Of a stretch of 64,000 nt of DNA, positions 28,290-41,987 are shown piece by piece (the first letter of the stretch is position 1; every line of letters starts with the position of its first letter). The notes under the pieces were generated by a model that made no database searches, was not told the origin of the DNA, and saw nothing but the letters and a program-made list of their open reading frames with translations. Source of the DNA: Sclerurus mexicanus (taxonomy: Eukaryota; Chordata; Aves; Passeriformes; Furnariidae); assembly GCA_013396755.1 (NCBI GenBank), contig VWZF01006912.1, positions 816,386-880,385 on the forward strand, written 5' to 3'. A program made the translations under genes and the position numbers.

Positions 28290-28760
28290 TCATGTAGTGT
28301 CCAATTACAAACCTCCCTTCCCAGTACAATAAGGACATTGGCAAACTGGGGAGATCCCAGTTAAAGGTCACTGAGATGGTCAGAGGGCTGGAGATATTTA
28401 TGACATACACAGAGAGGCTGAGGGAGTGTGGTTTATTCAGACTATTGTAAAGAAAGCCACATGACAGGTCTCACAGGAGACCTCCACAAACTAATCTGGA
28501 TTAAGGAATACAGATAAAGGAAGGGTTTTCCCAGAGGAGCAAAACAAGACGACAAGGGACAATGGGCACAAAACAAAACTACAAAGGAAATTTTCATGAA
28601 ATAAAAGGTAAAAATGGTTTCACCATAAGGGTAGTCAAATATTCAAACATGTTACTCAGAAAACTCTTGGAATTCCCATCTTTGGAGACACTCAAACTCA
28701 TCTGGACATGGAATTGCCCTCTGAAACCCAACTGACCTTGAACCGTATTTGACAATGCAT
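28290..28760 (+). mobile_element. Long, eroded CR1 LINE fragment
   Basis: Degenerate matches to the CR1 region upstream of the 3' end: gtcactgagatggtcagagg and gctggagatatttatgacat, then gagaggctgagggagtgtgg. Later come catctttggagacactcaaa and ctcatctggacatgga. Heavily diverged, so older than the other copies, but it extends further 5'. Confidence 0.75.
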
Positions 28761-31468
28761 TTGCATTACTTCATCTCCAGAGGTCATCTTCCTCTTCCAA
28801 GGAAATTAGTCTATAATCTATGTAGATTTTCTGGTTTAATGCCTTATTTTAATATTGTAGAGCTGTTCGGATTGTGCCAGTTAGCTTCTGCAGCAGAAAA
28901 TGGACACTGACACAATTTTCGTACAGATGGAGCTTTTTTGCTCAAAAAATTGGGCATTGTGTACCAGAAGGTTTTTATTTTAGTTCCATGTCTTCTGTGA
29001 TTAACCACAATGCCTATATATGACATTGCATACACATATAAAGTGTGCATCTGCATCAAGAAGTCTTTGTGTGGAACAGAAAGTGATTTTTGCATTATTA
29101 GGCAAGGCTTTTTCTATTATTATTTCCCATGGGAAAATTTTAATAGCTATTAAAGGAAAAAGAAAAAAGCACCAAGGCTTTCATAATTGTTGCTTTCTAC
29201 TTCAGAAAAAAATTTAAAAATAATGGAAAAAACAGAATTCAATATATAACTCTTCATTTAGAAAAAGTCATGAAAGGTCTACCAAATTTCTAAAGTTCCA
29301 TTTTTAACTGCAGCAAGGTCAGCTAATTGGTAGCAACAAACTCTGACACATTCAACAAATTAGAATAAATATAGAATTTAATTCCAGCTGATGCTGTACA
29401 CAAAGTGCTTCTCAGGGCTGCAGTGTTCTGAGATCTCTTGCAGACAATCCCTTGGCATGCAGGTAAGGAAAACAGATCTCCAAAGCCTATCCCAGAGAAG
29501 TCATCTACTTCATGGCACAATCACCTGGGGAGACAAGTCTAATAAAGCATCAGTGTAGGTTCATGTGCAGACTATGCAGCTATTTATTCATTTTTAACTG
29601 AATCAGCTTTGGAGGTGGTCATGGTAAAGTTCTTCTTCCTGTTCCTCCGTTTCCCTCTTTTATCCTGCTGAGACTGATGCTCAATTCTTGTTGCTTTCCT
29701 GGGGGAGAGCTGGATTTACCGTGTGCAGCATTTTCAGTGCCTGAAGGACCAGCAAACTCTTTCATGCGTATATGAAAAGACACATCCAAGTGACCATTCA
29801 AGTCTTTTCCTTCCTAATTAAGACCGGAATCACTGAAGTAGTTCATACATACAATAACCTTTGTCCTGTGCCTTTACCCCCAAGGAACAATGACTGTGAT
29901 TCATAAGGTTCATTATATGCTACATTTGGTACATTGTCAACAGTGTCACCTTTCAGAGAGCCAGGATAAAGGGTAATGGAATGGAAAATTTCCTTTTATC
30001 CCATGTCTGGGTCAGTCTGGGTGTATCCCATGTATTAGCTTGCAACGAAAAGGCAGAGTGTGTGTCTTCAAGTCATAGGTCCCTTGGGAATTTCCAAAGG
30101 GAATGCTACAGACACAAAGGAAAAGGAAACAAAGTAATGTTCAGCGACTTGAAAGAATTGGTTCATTTTCTTTCCTTTTTCTTTTTCGTTGGCCTTGCCA
30201 ACGCATAATTCAGTCAGAGGCTGCCTTCCTTTCTAATGCTAAATATGTAGGTTGAAAAGTATGTATTGTCTGGAATTCGGGGTTACAGATGAAAACCATT
30301 CACCTTCCTCTGAAAAGGCAATGAGTGCCTGGCACTAGAAATTGGGCTGATTTCGGAAGATTTCACAAACTGTCTTTCTAAACTGCACCAAAACCAAAGA
30401 GTTGGTGAGTTTTTTTTCAATCCTGAATTATCATTCCATGAAATCCAGGATTGCCATATTCCAGTTATTATCTACTTTTATCTCAGACCTGACAAATCTC
30501 TTTCCCTGAAATTGCCTGTCTATCCTGTCATGCAAGGCAGTCCAACATCTGTGCCAACTACAATATGACACAGTTACAGTATAGGATTATCTCACTTATG
30601 ATCATTCTTAATTATTATCATGAGGTAAAATGTTCATATTCAAACTGCCTCCTAGAAGTCATCTTGACTACTAATGAATATAAATTCAAGAAGTCAACAA
30701 ATAATTCCTATTCTTCATGTCCTACACACCCAAGGTTTTCTCCAAGATACATGGAAGGTCCTAGGTTAGGCAGGCTTGGACTCTGTAATTAGTTGTTGCT
30801 TTCCAGGATTCAGCTTTAGACAGAAAGCTTAGATCCTTTGTGAGAATGCGAATTACTGAAAATAAGTGTTTACAGCAATCCATAATTGTAGACAAACTGT
30901 ACATTTGCCTTTGCTGCACGATTAAAACTGGAGCTGAAGGCTGTATAGATACATTAGCTGTTGGATTGCCACCAACAGGTTCTTTTCAAGAATTGTGCAC
31001 AAAAGAATTGGTGATGAACAATGATGGTTTATTAAACTCAATGGCAGAAAACAACTGGGGAAAAAAAAACCCCAATATTTTGAACAGTCTCCATCCACCA
31101 ACACTTCTGTTATGGGAAGCAGGTACTACACATCAGGAAAAATGGGCTCCCAGGTCTTGCACTTGGTTATTTTCCCTTTAGTTTGTTGCGCTTGCTACAG
31201 GCAGCAGCAACATCACACTCACTCTTTGAAAAATGCTATTCCCTTGTCTTCTCTTAAGCTTTGTGGTAAATTCTCTGCCTCCCTCTCTCTCTAAAATATT
31301 GTGCATGGCCTCAGAAATGTCTTTATCTCACTCCTGCTGCATGCTAGGTTATATTCCACTCAGCTGTCCTGATGTGTATGCATTTGTATTTTCCAGCTAA
31401 TTACATTGCTCTATTTGTATAATTAGTTTTATTGTCACTGTTTCTAAGAGTCTTTTCCTACCTAATTT

Positions 31469-31507
31469 CCTTTTTTTTGTTTTTGCTTTTGTTTTGTTTT
31501 TTTTTTC
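31469..31507. repeat. T-rich homopolymer-like tract
   Basis: About 39 bases of T interrupted only by isolated G or C. It could be an old retroposon poly-A tail on the minus strand, but no element body was recognised beside it. Confidence 0.7.
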
Positions 31508-32317
31508 TAATTTTTCTGAGGTACTGAGTTACAGGCAGCAAACCTCTTCTGCTCCTAATCATAACCCCCAGTTCCTGAAACCTTTAGGCTTTCTCACTAC
31601 TTCTAGCAAAAAGCACTTGAAAAGCCCTTCTTGACGCCCTATAGCAAAACCAGGTTTTCCCCATATAAAAATTCCCACACACGAGGCGTTTGAAGTTTAT
31701 CCCTGGAATTTTAAATGTTGAATATGAAGCACAAAGGGCTTGATATCATAAGGAATCTTGTTCCTCCAGGTGCAATACCATGCCAACACACTTTTGGGCA
31801 GGAGCAGTATGTCTGTACCCAGGCAGTGCTCTGTCACTTTCTTGGATCACATCACCACCACCCAGCAGAGCCACACGCTCACTTGCTTATACCACTTGCA
31901 GAAAAAAAAAACAGGGTTTTTTTTGGCTAATTGCTGTGCAAGGGAACACTCGAAGAACCAAATGGTCTGTTTGATTTGCCCTTCTATTGTTCTGACACCA
32001 CTAATTGATCAAAATATAGTGGGAAAGACTGAATAGCTTACAACGACTTAGCTCATAATGAGAAACTTGTTTCAGGTAAAACTGATGTGCCAAATTTATC
32101 TCACTTTGTGTAAACTGCAGTCAGTTGCCCTCCAAGAGACAGTCAGCTGTCTCCATCTGTCCTTCAACAATCCATTTGCACAAGCTCATGAGGTTAAGGT
32201 GAGGACCACAGTCGGGTCATCTGCCTTTGGCCTCTTCTGAGTCACTGCCATTGTGCTTCACCGCGTTACTCCTAATAATAGACCTGGATTTCCATATATG
32301 TAGCCATAAAACTGAAT

Positions 32318-32470
32318 TTTCATAGAATATTGAGTTGGAACAACCTATAAGAATCATCAAATCCAATTCCTTGCAGGACTATCTATAACTAAACTATTTT
32401 CTTTAAAGGCACTCAGGTTTGAACCAAAGGCATCACGGAATGGGGAATCCACCTCTTCCATCATTTGTTT
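32318..32470 (-). mobile_element. Eroded CR1 LINE fragment
   Basis: Plus-strand text tcatagaatattgagttgga, agaatcatcaaatccaattc and ggggaatccacctc is the reverse complement of a CR1 3' end with many substitutions and a deleted middle. Confidence 0.7.
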
Positions 32471-35400
32471 CAATTCTATATCAAAAGCAATACTTAAAAC
32501 AGATTATCCTAGCTTTTCTTATATTTTTTTATTTATGTTCTCTATTTGTGTACTGCAAATGCAGTCTCCTCTGCAACATCTGCCACACTCAGTAATTGGA
32601 GACAGTAATTACAGTGACTTTGTTCTGGGATGGAGGAAAAATGCTCCCTCAGCTGCTCCTGGGAAAAGCTGCCTGTTGCCACCCTGTATTAAAGTGACGA
32701 GCTGCCACTGCTTAAGCTGCTGGTGTGTCCTGGTGTCTCTGCACACCAGAGTGCAGATGCAGGTCAGACTGGCTGATGAGGTTGGCTCTGCCTAGGACAT
32801 GTGCCCAAAGTTTCCTCTTTCAAAGTGGATCCAGCTCTGGATGGAGCTGACACACAGCCCCAAAAAGCATTGGAGAGTTTTTGGGGCTTTGTGGGTATTG
32901 CACTAAAACCTCCAAAAGCAGAAATGACATGTTCAGGGAGACCTTGAAAACATTTACTGGGAACTAGTGTCACTTTATGTGGATTTTACCCGAAATTTCT
33001 AGCAAAAGTAGGGCAAGCATCCTAAAGGGGCTCATGCTGGTAACATATGCATATTAAATGTAAGTATTTCAACTCAGCTTTTGATCCCATTTACTTAATG
33101 TTACCTTTAATGTCAATGTGGGAATGAATACAGTATTCACTGTGCTATTCCTTGAAGTTTATTTATGCTTCCTATGCTACTGGTCCACGTTAGCAGCAGA
33201 GGAGGAAAGAAATCTTTTTGTGTTTAGCAAAGGGATTTTCTCTGGACAATAACTTTCCATTCTTTAGCACTTTCATTGGCTTCTGAGTCTAGATTTTTCT
33301 CTTCCAGAAAAGCTGCTTTGCCAAGTAAGTCTCCTATGAATACAAATCTGTCAGAGGTGTCACTATTCCTAACTTCTGCTGAACTTGACCTCATAGAAGC
33401 ACTAGGCTCATTTGGTATGTGGAAAGAGAAGAAAACCCTGTCCTTTCTTAGCTGCCCCACAACTTTCTTTTTATCCAATTGTCATGCTTTAATAAGCAAG
33501 GGAACGTTACATAGAGATAAACAAACATAATAAACTGATCTCTTTAAAGTTGAATTGCCCTTTCTTTTTATTTTTTCTTTTTGGAAGCCTTGTAGACTGA
33601 AATCCTAATAAACAGCTCTTCATAAGATATCTACTGTCACTTCTTATTTGTCTGAATCATTTTTTCCCATTGATATATTTTTCAGCCTTTACCCAAGCCA
33701 GAAAAATTCTACTTACTGACATAAACAGGCTTGCAATATTTAAGTAAAGCATATAAGCTATTAAGAAAAACCAAGCTGACAGCAACATTTCAAAAATGAG
33801 ACCATAATGTAATAAAAACATTATCCTGGCTTGTGTCTGATCAAGGAATAAGAAAATTAATGAAATATTGCAACAAATGAGGACTGGGAGAATTTTCCAG
33901 AGACGGGAAAAATGAAAGAGGAGCTAGAGAAGAACAGAGCAAAACCTTTTGAGAAGGACATGTTTGACTACGAGAATTTATGGCTTCTCTTCTTATCTGA
34001 ATGAAAGCACTCCCCATGCCAAACCTGAATGATTCATCAGCTGTCCACTAAACCCTTTTTCTTCAGAAGATTTAACTCCAGCTACATGCCCATTGTATTT
34101 CCACAGAATGGCTTATCCATGTTTCAAATAGCAGAGCTCAATGCATCCCTGGAAGTGTCCCTGTCACTGATGTTACCAGCAGTAAATGTGGCAGACTGAG
34201 GATATACTCCCAGCGGGGCTGTGACAGTGCTTAATGTAAGTCCCTATATGCCTACCTGTATGGAAACAGATCTGTTACTTGATGATGTCTCTTTCTACTC
34301 AGCCATTCAGGTGCAAACCTTCCTCTTTGCTGTCATTCTTTGGTGAGATACAGCTTTTCTGTAAATAGCACTGCAGGGCTGATTTCTTTCTTCTGTTCCT
34401 TCAACTGCTGAAGCAAAAACTCTGGAAAAAACAAGCTCTGGCACTAAAAGTGTGTGAAGTTTATGATAGTCAACATGACTTTTATTATGCTATCCTATGC
34501 CTTGGTACCATACAGCCCTTTGTGGTATTAATCCCAGCAGCAGCCCTGGAGGGTTGTTTGTCTCAACCCAATCTCCATATAAAGATGGAAGAGAAATGAG
34601 TGATAAGAAACTGCATGGGTACCTAACAGAATAGTCAATGGACTATGGCCCAATCCAGCAATATAAACTAGTCAAACTGACACTGAAATTCAGAGGAACC
34701 TTTGGAATAAAGGTAGTTCTCTGATGAGATGGAGACAAAGGCAGACAACAAAACAAAAAAAAAAGGAGGGGGTGTTGGAGTACAGCCAGAATATTACTGT
34801 GCTGCAGGTATTTTTGCTTGCCTGTCTTTGAGAGTCATTGTGACCTTGGAAGGGTCTGCAGTGCCATGAAGCTGTCCCACTCTTCCAGTTATGCACAAGA
34901 GAAGAACAAAACAGATGTAAAGCCAGCTTGGTACACTTCCATTTCTGCTCAACAGAGTTCAGCCAAGGGATATCCAATGTTAAGCTTGTAATCATGTGTC
35001 CTGTACTCTGAGGTTTCTCTGTTCATGTCAAGCCACAGCAGTGGTGCATTAGCAGAAGAGATGCAGGTGGTGAGTGCACTACTACCTCAATCCAGGCCAT
35101 GAAGAGGGAGAACTTGGTGTGACCAGTGGATAAGCAACTGCATTTCACTCTTTTGAGCCTCAAGTGTTGTCCAACACACCACGGAAGTTGGCATCATCAT
35201 TTTCTCCCCCTCTTTTCAGATGTGACATGGCTTATTGTCTGCTCAAAGATGTCTGTGACTCAGTAGAGCACCAATGCCTACCAATTTCTATGCAAAACTC
35301 CACATGACTAAAATCTAGTGTGCATTTCACACCTCTGAAAGATTATCCATTGGATGAGAATGGAATAGGAATAGAAAATGTCAAAGTTTCAACTTCAGAC

Positions 35401-37882
35401 TCTCTTATTAAAGCTGGCTGTTTTAGCTCTGAGTTATTCATGATGCCTTTAGCCTTTACTTCACCTCCTTTCAATAATCATCAATAAGACTTTAATTTTT
35501 TCTTCATCCACAGACCTACCCTACTGTACATATGGACAGAGCAGCAAACTGCTTTCATCTAGAGTACCATTTTCTTCTCTTTTTCCTCTTTGTTCGTCTT
35601 TATTTTTCCTTCTGATTTTCTTCTTCATATAGTAGTAGTTCATGTGGGTTCCTGAGGCACAAAACTACATCCTGTGGCTATTGATTCCTACAAAACCCTA
35701 AGCACCTTTCCAGGCACTCCACTAAGGGATTTCAAAACCCACACAATTATTCCAGGAGAAATTCTAAGTATCACAAGATTCAACTCTATTTAAATGAGCG
35801 AATCCCTTGTTAAAAGACTTTTCTTTCACCATGGTAATGAAGAACAGTCCCGGGAAATAATTCCAGCAAAGACTGATTTCATCCTTTAAGATACTGGTCA
35901 TCGAGAGTGAATTCAGCAAAGACAACATCCAGAGAAGAAGAAACTGAGCCTCACATTCATATGAAAAAAGCTTGAATATGGCTTGGGGTAGAGCTTTCAA
36001 GGTTATTCTTTGTAATACAGTGGACCCTGGTTAAAATCCTTTGTCCCAGTGAGAGGGAAGGGACACTGGAGCCTTCGTCATCCACTCACTCTGTGTGCAC
36101 CCTACACTACTCAGCATTCTAGATCCTGAGTAAAGCTTTGAAAAGTCACAATAGAAAATTGGGAAAACATTGTTATTACACGAAGTTTTTAGGTGAGGTA
36201 TTTAGGCAAAGAGCAGAATTTTACTAAAGTCTGACATTTGACTCTCACTGGATGTATGCAGCCTTTAAGTCCATCACAGCTTTCCTTCTGACAGTTGTAT
36301 TTTAAGAATAAAGAAATTCTGAAATGTTATTTTTAGCCAGTATAACTGGAATCAAAAGCTCTCCCTATCCATCAGCACAAAATCCAAATTAGAAAAGTCA
36401 AAATATAAAAGATAATGCACCAGAGGAACAAGATCAGTGAGTGACCCACTTCAAACTTTGTCCATCCCCCTTTCTGATTTCCATGTTGTTTTATTTGACA
36501 GTTAAAGATAAAGACAAAGAATTGAGGGAAAAAATGCACTGCAAAACTTACTTTTTGCTGCTCACCCTGAAATATCCTAAAAAGAGGATGCCTTCCCCAA
36601 GGTGAGTATCCATCTGTTTTAAACATCAGGTACCTAGAAGATAACTTGCCTTCACCACCCCACCATAGTTTCTACATTCTGAACCCCTGGGAAAATGGCA
36701 GTAAAGCTGAAGGTGCGTTCACATAAATGTGTTTTCTTGTTACACAACAATTTTATGAGCTTATTTCTGGCCCAGTAAGATTCCCACATACCACAGCCTT
36801 GCACCTTCAGCAACTGCAGTTACAGCCAAGTTGGGATATTAAAAACTCTGGAGTGGCCCAAACCACCAACTTTGTGAGATTTAGGGTTGTTTCACCACCA
36901 CAACATAGAAGTACTCATGGTTTGCAGTATTTTATTCCTGAAAATCAAAATCAGATAAAGAACAAGCTTTAGTTTAATACAACAGTGAAACCAGTATTTC
37001 ATATTGAGATTCAAACCTCTGTTTCATTTCTACCTGCAAACCCTGGTTGTTTTAACATCCACATGCAGGTGTTAGATGCACCAGAATCTCTTCTTTTTTT
37101 TAAATCCTGATTAAATTCTCCTTTTATTTTCAGCTTCACCTCCAGAAAAAGCTTACCATAAGCAGAAAGCTCCTCACTAATCTCCAAATCTCCATGGAGA
37201 GTGCATCTGTTATGGTGCTCCCTCTGATCTTCTGGTTTTCCTACTGATCTAAAAATAAATATTTGCTCACAATTTGTTTTAAAAAACCCTTTTATTTTTC
37301 AGGATAGCAGAGTAACAGCTATGAAAAAAAAGCAAAAAAAATCTGTTCTTTTATTCTGGCTTTGAAGAAAGCTAATAGAAATAACACCTGATTCACTAAG
37401 AGAACTATTTTTAAGCCTTTTATAAGCATGACCTTCAAAGAAAGACAAAACACCTTCTTCCATAGCTTGAAATACCTGTCATTGGATCTAAAGCTGCATC
37501 AATGAAATCAAAGCTCAGTGCTCTGTTTCGCTGGACCCATAGGATGTAGGGAGGAGCATCCCTCCCTGGGGCCATTAAAGCAAGTCTATTCAGGACTCCT
37601 TGAATGCTTTGTCAGGTAACATGCTTTATGTCAGCTCTGTGGGACCAGACCCTGCCAGGAAGAGCTCCTCTGGCTCCCACAGAAAAGTCACTTTGTCCCT
37701 TTGCCTGATCACGAAACACCTCTGCGCAGTCCGGCAGTGGCACCAATTGTGCTGCAGGATGAGTGCTCCCTCCCCATATTTAGTGATGTGCTGCCAGAGC
37801 AAAGCAGGTCCTTTCCTTTCCCTTGAGCTGAATGTTTTACACCGGGATGTTTCATTTGGTGCCTTCCAACCCCTGTCCCACG

Positions 37883-37898
37883 AAAAAAAAAAAAAAAA
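37883..37898. repeat. A16 homopolymer
   Basis: Sixteen consecutive A residues. Confidence 0.95.
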
Positions 37899-38850
37899 GG
37901 TAAATCTGTTCCTTTCATCCTTTCCATGCTTTTTGTGGCCCATACTACATCCCATCAGATTATCTCTCTTCCAGAGTGAGTCCATTTAACCTGCCATTGT
38001 ACAGAAGCTGTTCCATGTTTTTTAACAGGGTTTTGCTGCCCTTCACCAGATCTCTCCCTCTTCCACTGTTCCCTCTGAGACAGGGCACTGGAGCCGTGCA
38101 TGAACAGCACAGACATGGTGTGCCAGCACTTCTGACAGCAGCCCGGCAGTATTTTCCAGCTCAATCTCTATGTTTACAGTTTCTCCAACCACGTTTTTTA
38201 CTGTAGCTGAGCTCACTGCATGGACAGAGTAAAATGAGATTGAAACACTGCCACATCCAGTCAATTCCACCCAGCATTCAGTTTTGCACTGGTGTAATGC
38301 CCTGTGGTTTCTGAGCCTGAGCTGGACAGATTTACGGACAGCTTACTGCTGAAGGGGAGAGGATGAGGCTGGGAGAAAAAGTCTCCACCTGCCCACACAG
38401 CTGTACCTGCTGCCAGCTCTGGTTGGCAAGGTTTTCCATCATGCACCTGTTGTCAGATGAACAGAGAAAGGAAGATGAACCCATCTCCAGTTTTCAGTTC
38501 TTCTCAGGCAGCTCAAAGGACAACATGGCAAAGCTGTTAGCAAGAAAGAGACTGTCTTACTTTCATGCACTATCAGGAAAGATAAAACTCCTGTCCATGT
38601 AGCACTCCACTGGACCAGGATGCCCAAACCATGGCAAATCCCCAACCCTGATTTATAGGAACCCTTGGCCAGAGCTGCTGACTGTCTTTTGTGGTCAGGG
38701 AGGCAGAAGGGAAAAGAGGCAGAGAAAGTATTTTTTCTTTATTTAGAAAACAATTTGAATCAGAGTGGTCACAAATAACTCCTTAAGTGAAAGCTTGGGT
38801 GCCTCTCATTACACTGAAATTGTCCTCACACATGTTTTGCAGCTACTCAA

Positions 38851-39090
38851 GTCACAGAGTCATAGAAAGGCTTGAGTTGGAAGGGATCTGAAAGGTCATT
38901 TAGTTCCAAACCCCCTACCATGGGCAGGGACACCTTTTCATAGAGCAGGTTGCTCAAAGCCCCATCCAGCCTGGTCTTGAACACTTCCAGGGATGGGGAA
39001 TCCACAGCTTCTCTGGGAAACATGTTCCAGTGTCTCACCATAGTGAAGAATTTTTTCCTAATCTAATCTAAGATTCTCCTCAGTCATGGC
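38851..39090 (-). mobile_element. CR1 LINE 3' fragment
   Basis: Reverse complement of a CR1 tail: agagtcatagaaaggcttga, gggcagggacacct, caggttgctcaaagccccat, acacttccagggatgggg and cagcttctctgggaaacat. The minus-strand frame encodes VRHWNMFPREAVDSPSLEVF, typical of the CR1 polymerase C-terminus. Confidence 0.94.
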
Positions 39091-41947
39091 AAAGCATTTT
39101 ACTACAGACACGTGCAGGTTATGGCTTGCACTGAAACATTACCAAATCAGCCTCGGTGTGAGAACATACAACTTTGTGATCAAAACCCAGAGACGAAACT
39201 ACAGGTAACAGCATTGATCCAGTCTCTTCCTTTATTTGAAAGCACAATCAGATAACAAAGTGCAGAAAATAAAGTCTGCCCGTCATGTCATCCATCTGGT
39301 TGTGTGTTTAGAGGAATAAAAAGGGCAGAGAAAAATGCAAATCACCGCTGTTGTTCCAATACAGTGACAGCAAAGTGTCCCCTGATGTTAAGCACAGCCA
39401 GCAAGTGAGGTTCTTTACTGCTTCATAACACAGTGTTATATATTAACAACATATTAACTCAGCAACATTAAGTAAGCTTGAGAACTTACACAGTTATTTA
39501 CAGGTTCGCTCCATAAATTTTCTCTTACATTGGTGATTGCAGTTCCAGGACGTTGCACTGACACACAATGTGTTGGAAACATTTATGGACACAAACAATT
39601 GAATTTTATACTATGATTTACAAGACTGTAATAGTTTATGAACTCTCCCACTGCTCTGACCTCTGAGGTTCATTAATCATCATATTTAGATCCTCCATTA
39701 CACTTTGAGCTTCAACGTACCGAAAAAATTCAGTAATAAGTATTCTAGAAAGTTCTGTATTAGTTTCTTACAGCTTTGAGTGTTGCTTGCAACACCAACA
39801 AGCTATTATTGACACTTCAGCTGAGCAGTCCAGTAGGCCATTGGGAAGGTCAAGTGCATCTTTTAAGGAATATAACGAACATTGCAGAACATGGAGGAAG
39901 CTGAAATCACTCAACAACATGAACAAAGTGGCCTTCAGCCTTCCTCACCTTTATGCTACAAGCCAAGTTAAAGCTTTATTGCAGTCAGGAGGACACCACA
40001 GCAAGAGAGACCCCTCTTAGCTCAAGCTAGTTTTCTGCATCAGTGCTGGAGAACCAGCTGTCAGACAGTGGTCAATACATTTGGGACTTCTTGAGTCCCA
40101 TGAAACTGGAAAGACACTTTCTCATTTTATTTCTGTCACCATTTCAGTGCAATGCCCTGATTTCAGCGGGGTTGCTCCTGGTTTATCTCATCCTTAAATG
40201 AGAAAGAAGCCCAGCCCCTGACTGCCTTCCCTTTTCCCTACAGACCCAGACCCTTTGTTGTAGGCATTGTAAACCAGGTGCAACTCCAGCAAGGCTGGTG
40301 GTGCTGCTGTGGTAAGAAAGGAAACACAAGATCCTTATTTCACGTAAGAAACAGTAAAGTGATGTAGACCATGGACTTCCAGACAGGTGTGTGCCTATTT
40401 TCAGCAGGAAGGAATCTGATCCCCCAAAGAGAGGAGAAATGTAGTTAATACATGCCTGTGCTTTCTTGCTCTGTGATACCAAGCATAGACCAGTATCAGG
40501 ACATTAAATGTGTATACAGTTCTACTGCCAACAAACTGAAACAATAAATACAGCACATATACACAAAAAATTATGCTTGAAATTATTTCCTAATAGGAAA
40601 CAACTTCAGTAGCAGGAATATGTTTCTATACAATTAATACACCTAAGCTTTGAGATGACAATTACATTTCAGTTATTTTGGGTCAGAATCAGTAAAAGTC
40701 TACTGGTATCTTTGTAAACTTAACTCTATTAACTCTAAGAATGAAAATGTAGATCACAAGCCACTAATAACTGTTTTTCTGAAGGTAATTTTCTCATGTA
40801 ATTTCCCTGTGGTTGTTTGGTATATTTTCATTTAATCACTCTGAGATTCCAGATTTATTATCACATTCTCAAAAGCTCGATAGCATAGCTGAAAATATTT
40901 TATTCCAATTGTCTATGGCAGTAATTACAGCACTTTATTTCAGCTTGAACTGCAAGTGTTGCAGAATGATACCTCTCTGAAAAGCTCATCTAATAACTGC
41001 GAAAGCAAAGCCACTTCTTTCATAATAAAGTTTAACTTGGCATCTACACATGCCACTGCATTGCACCAACTCTGGATTTTGAAACGACTTCATTAGAAGT
41101 GAAGTTTCACTCCATGACAGGTCTTTTGAAGCTGGTTTCAGTGTAAACAATCTAGCTGTCACTACAGTGAGGGCAGCACTCATTGCTCCAGCAGTATAGA
41201 TAGGTCCTAAGGTGAGATACTATCAGCGTTTAAATTAGAAAAATACTCAGAAAACCAGATATCAGGACCAAAAATGGCTGTTTAGAACTGCTCCCAGCTG
41301 TAAATAATTTCTGTTAGTGGATTAGATAATCTCTTCTTTAATCATGCCCTACCTTCTCCCCTTGAGAACTCTTCCAAAGCCTGAATGTTCCCATAGATCA
41401 GCAAGTCCCAATCCAGCCTTCCCTGCTTTAAGTTCCAGATTTGATTTCTCATTCTATCACCTTCTGAGACTACAAATAATTCCCTGCCTTCATTTACATT
41501 ACTATTGCCTTAAAGTTATTTATAGACTGATATAATTTACTGTCAGACCTTTCCACTTCTAGGCTACTTAGTTTAACCCTGTCCTCCTCTTCCCTCAGCT
41601 TCCATTGCTTATCCATAATCAATTCTTTTCTTCCCTGTTACACATTCTCTAGAGCTTCCATTAGCTTTGGGAACAAAAACTGCAGGCAGAGAGGCAGGTT
41701 CTCAACACACTGATCAATCTGAGGTAATGAGCATGGAGGATCTTCAGGTGCTTCAGAGGAACACTTCTAGGTGTTGCAGACTGACTCTGTGAATGTAAAA
41801 CCCTGTGGTAAGATTCCTTTCTTGGTTTGCAAGATTGGTGCAGAGAGAGCAAGACTTTCACACCAGTCTCTGATTTTAGGATGCTAAGGCTCTGTGTAGC
41901 CCCTTTTAGAAACCAAAAACACCTTCACATCTCTATTTTCATACCTG

Positions 41948-41987
41948 TTTCCTACACATACCTATTTCCTACACATACTTATTTCCC
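41948..41987. repeat. 17-bp tandem repeat, about 2.3 copies
   Basis: tttcctacacatac recurs at 41948 and 41965, with a third partial copy starting at 41982. Confidence 0.85.

Larger units (their letters stand above)
28761..38850. other. Intergenic, nothing recognised beyond listed repeats
   Basis: Contains an eroded CR1 copy, a T-rich tract and an A16 run. Several short open frames on overlapping strands have no recognisable product. Confidence 0.6.

Noticed and set aside
38580..38660. Possible additional minus-strand CR1 piece before the 38.9-kb copy (ccactggaccaggatgccca)
   Set aside because: Only about 20 bases resemble CR1, too little to support a separate element.
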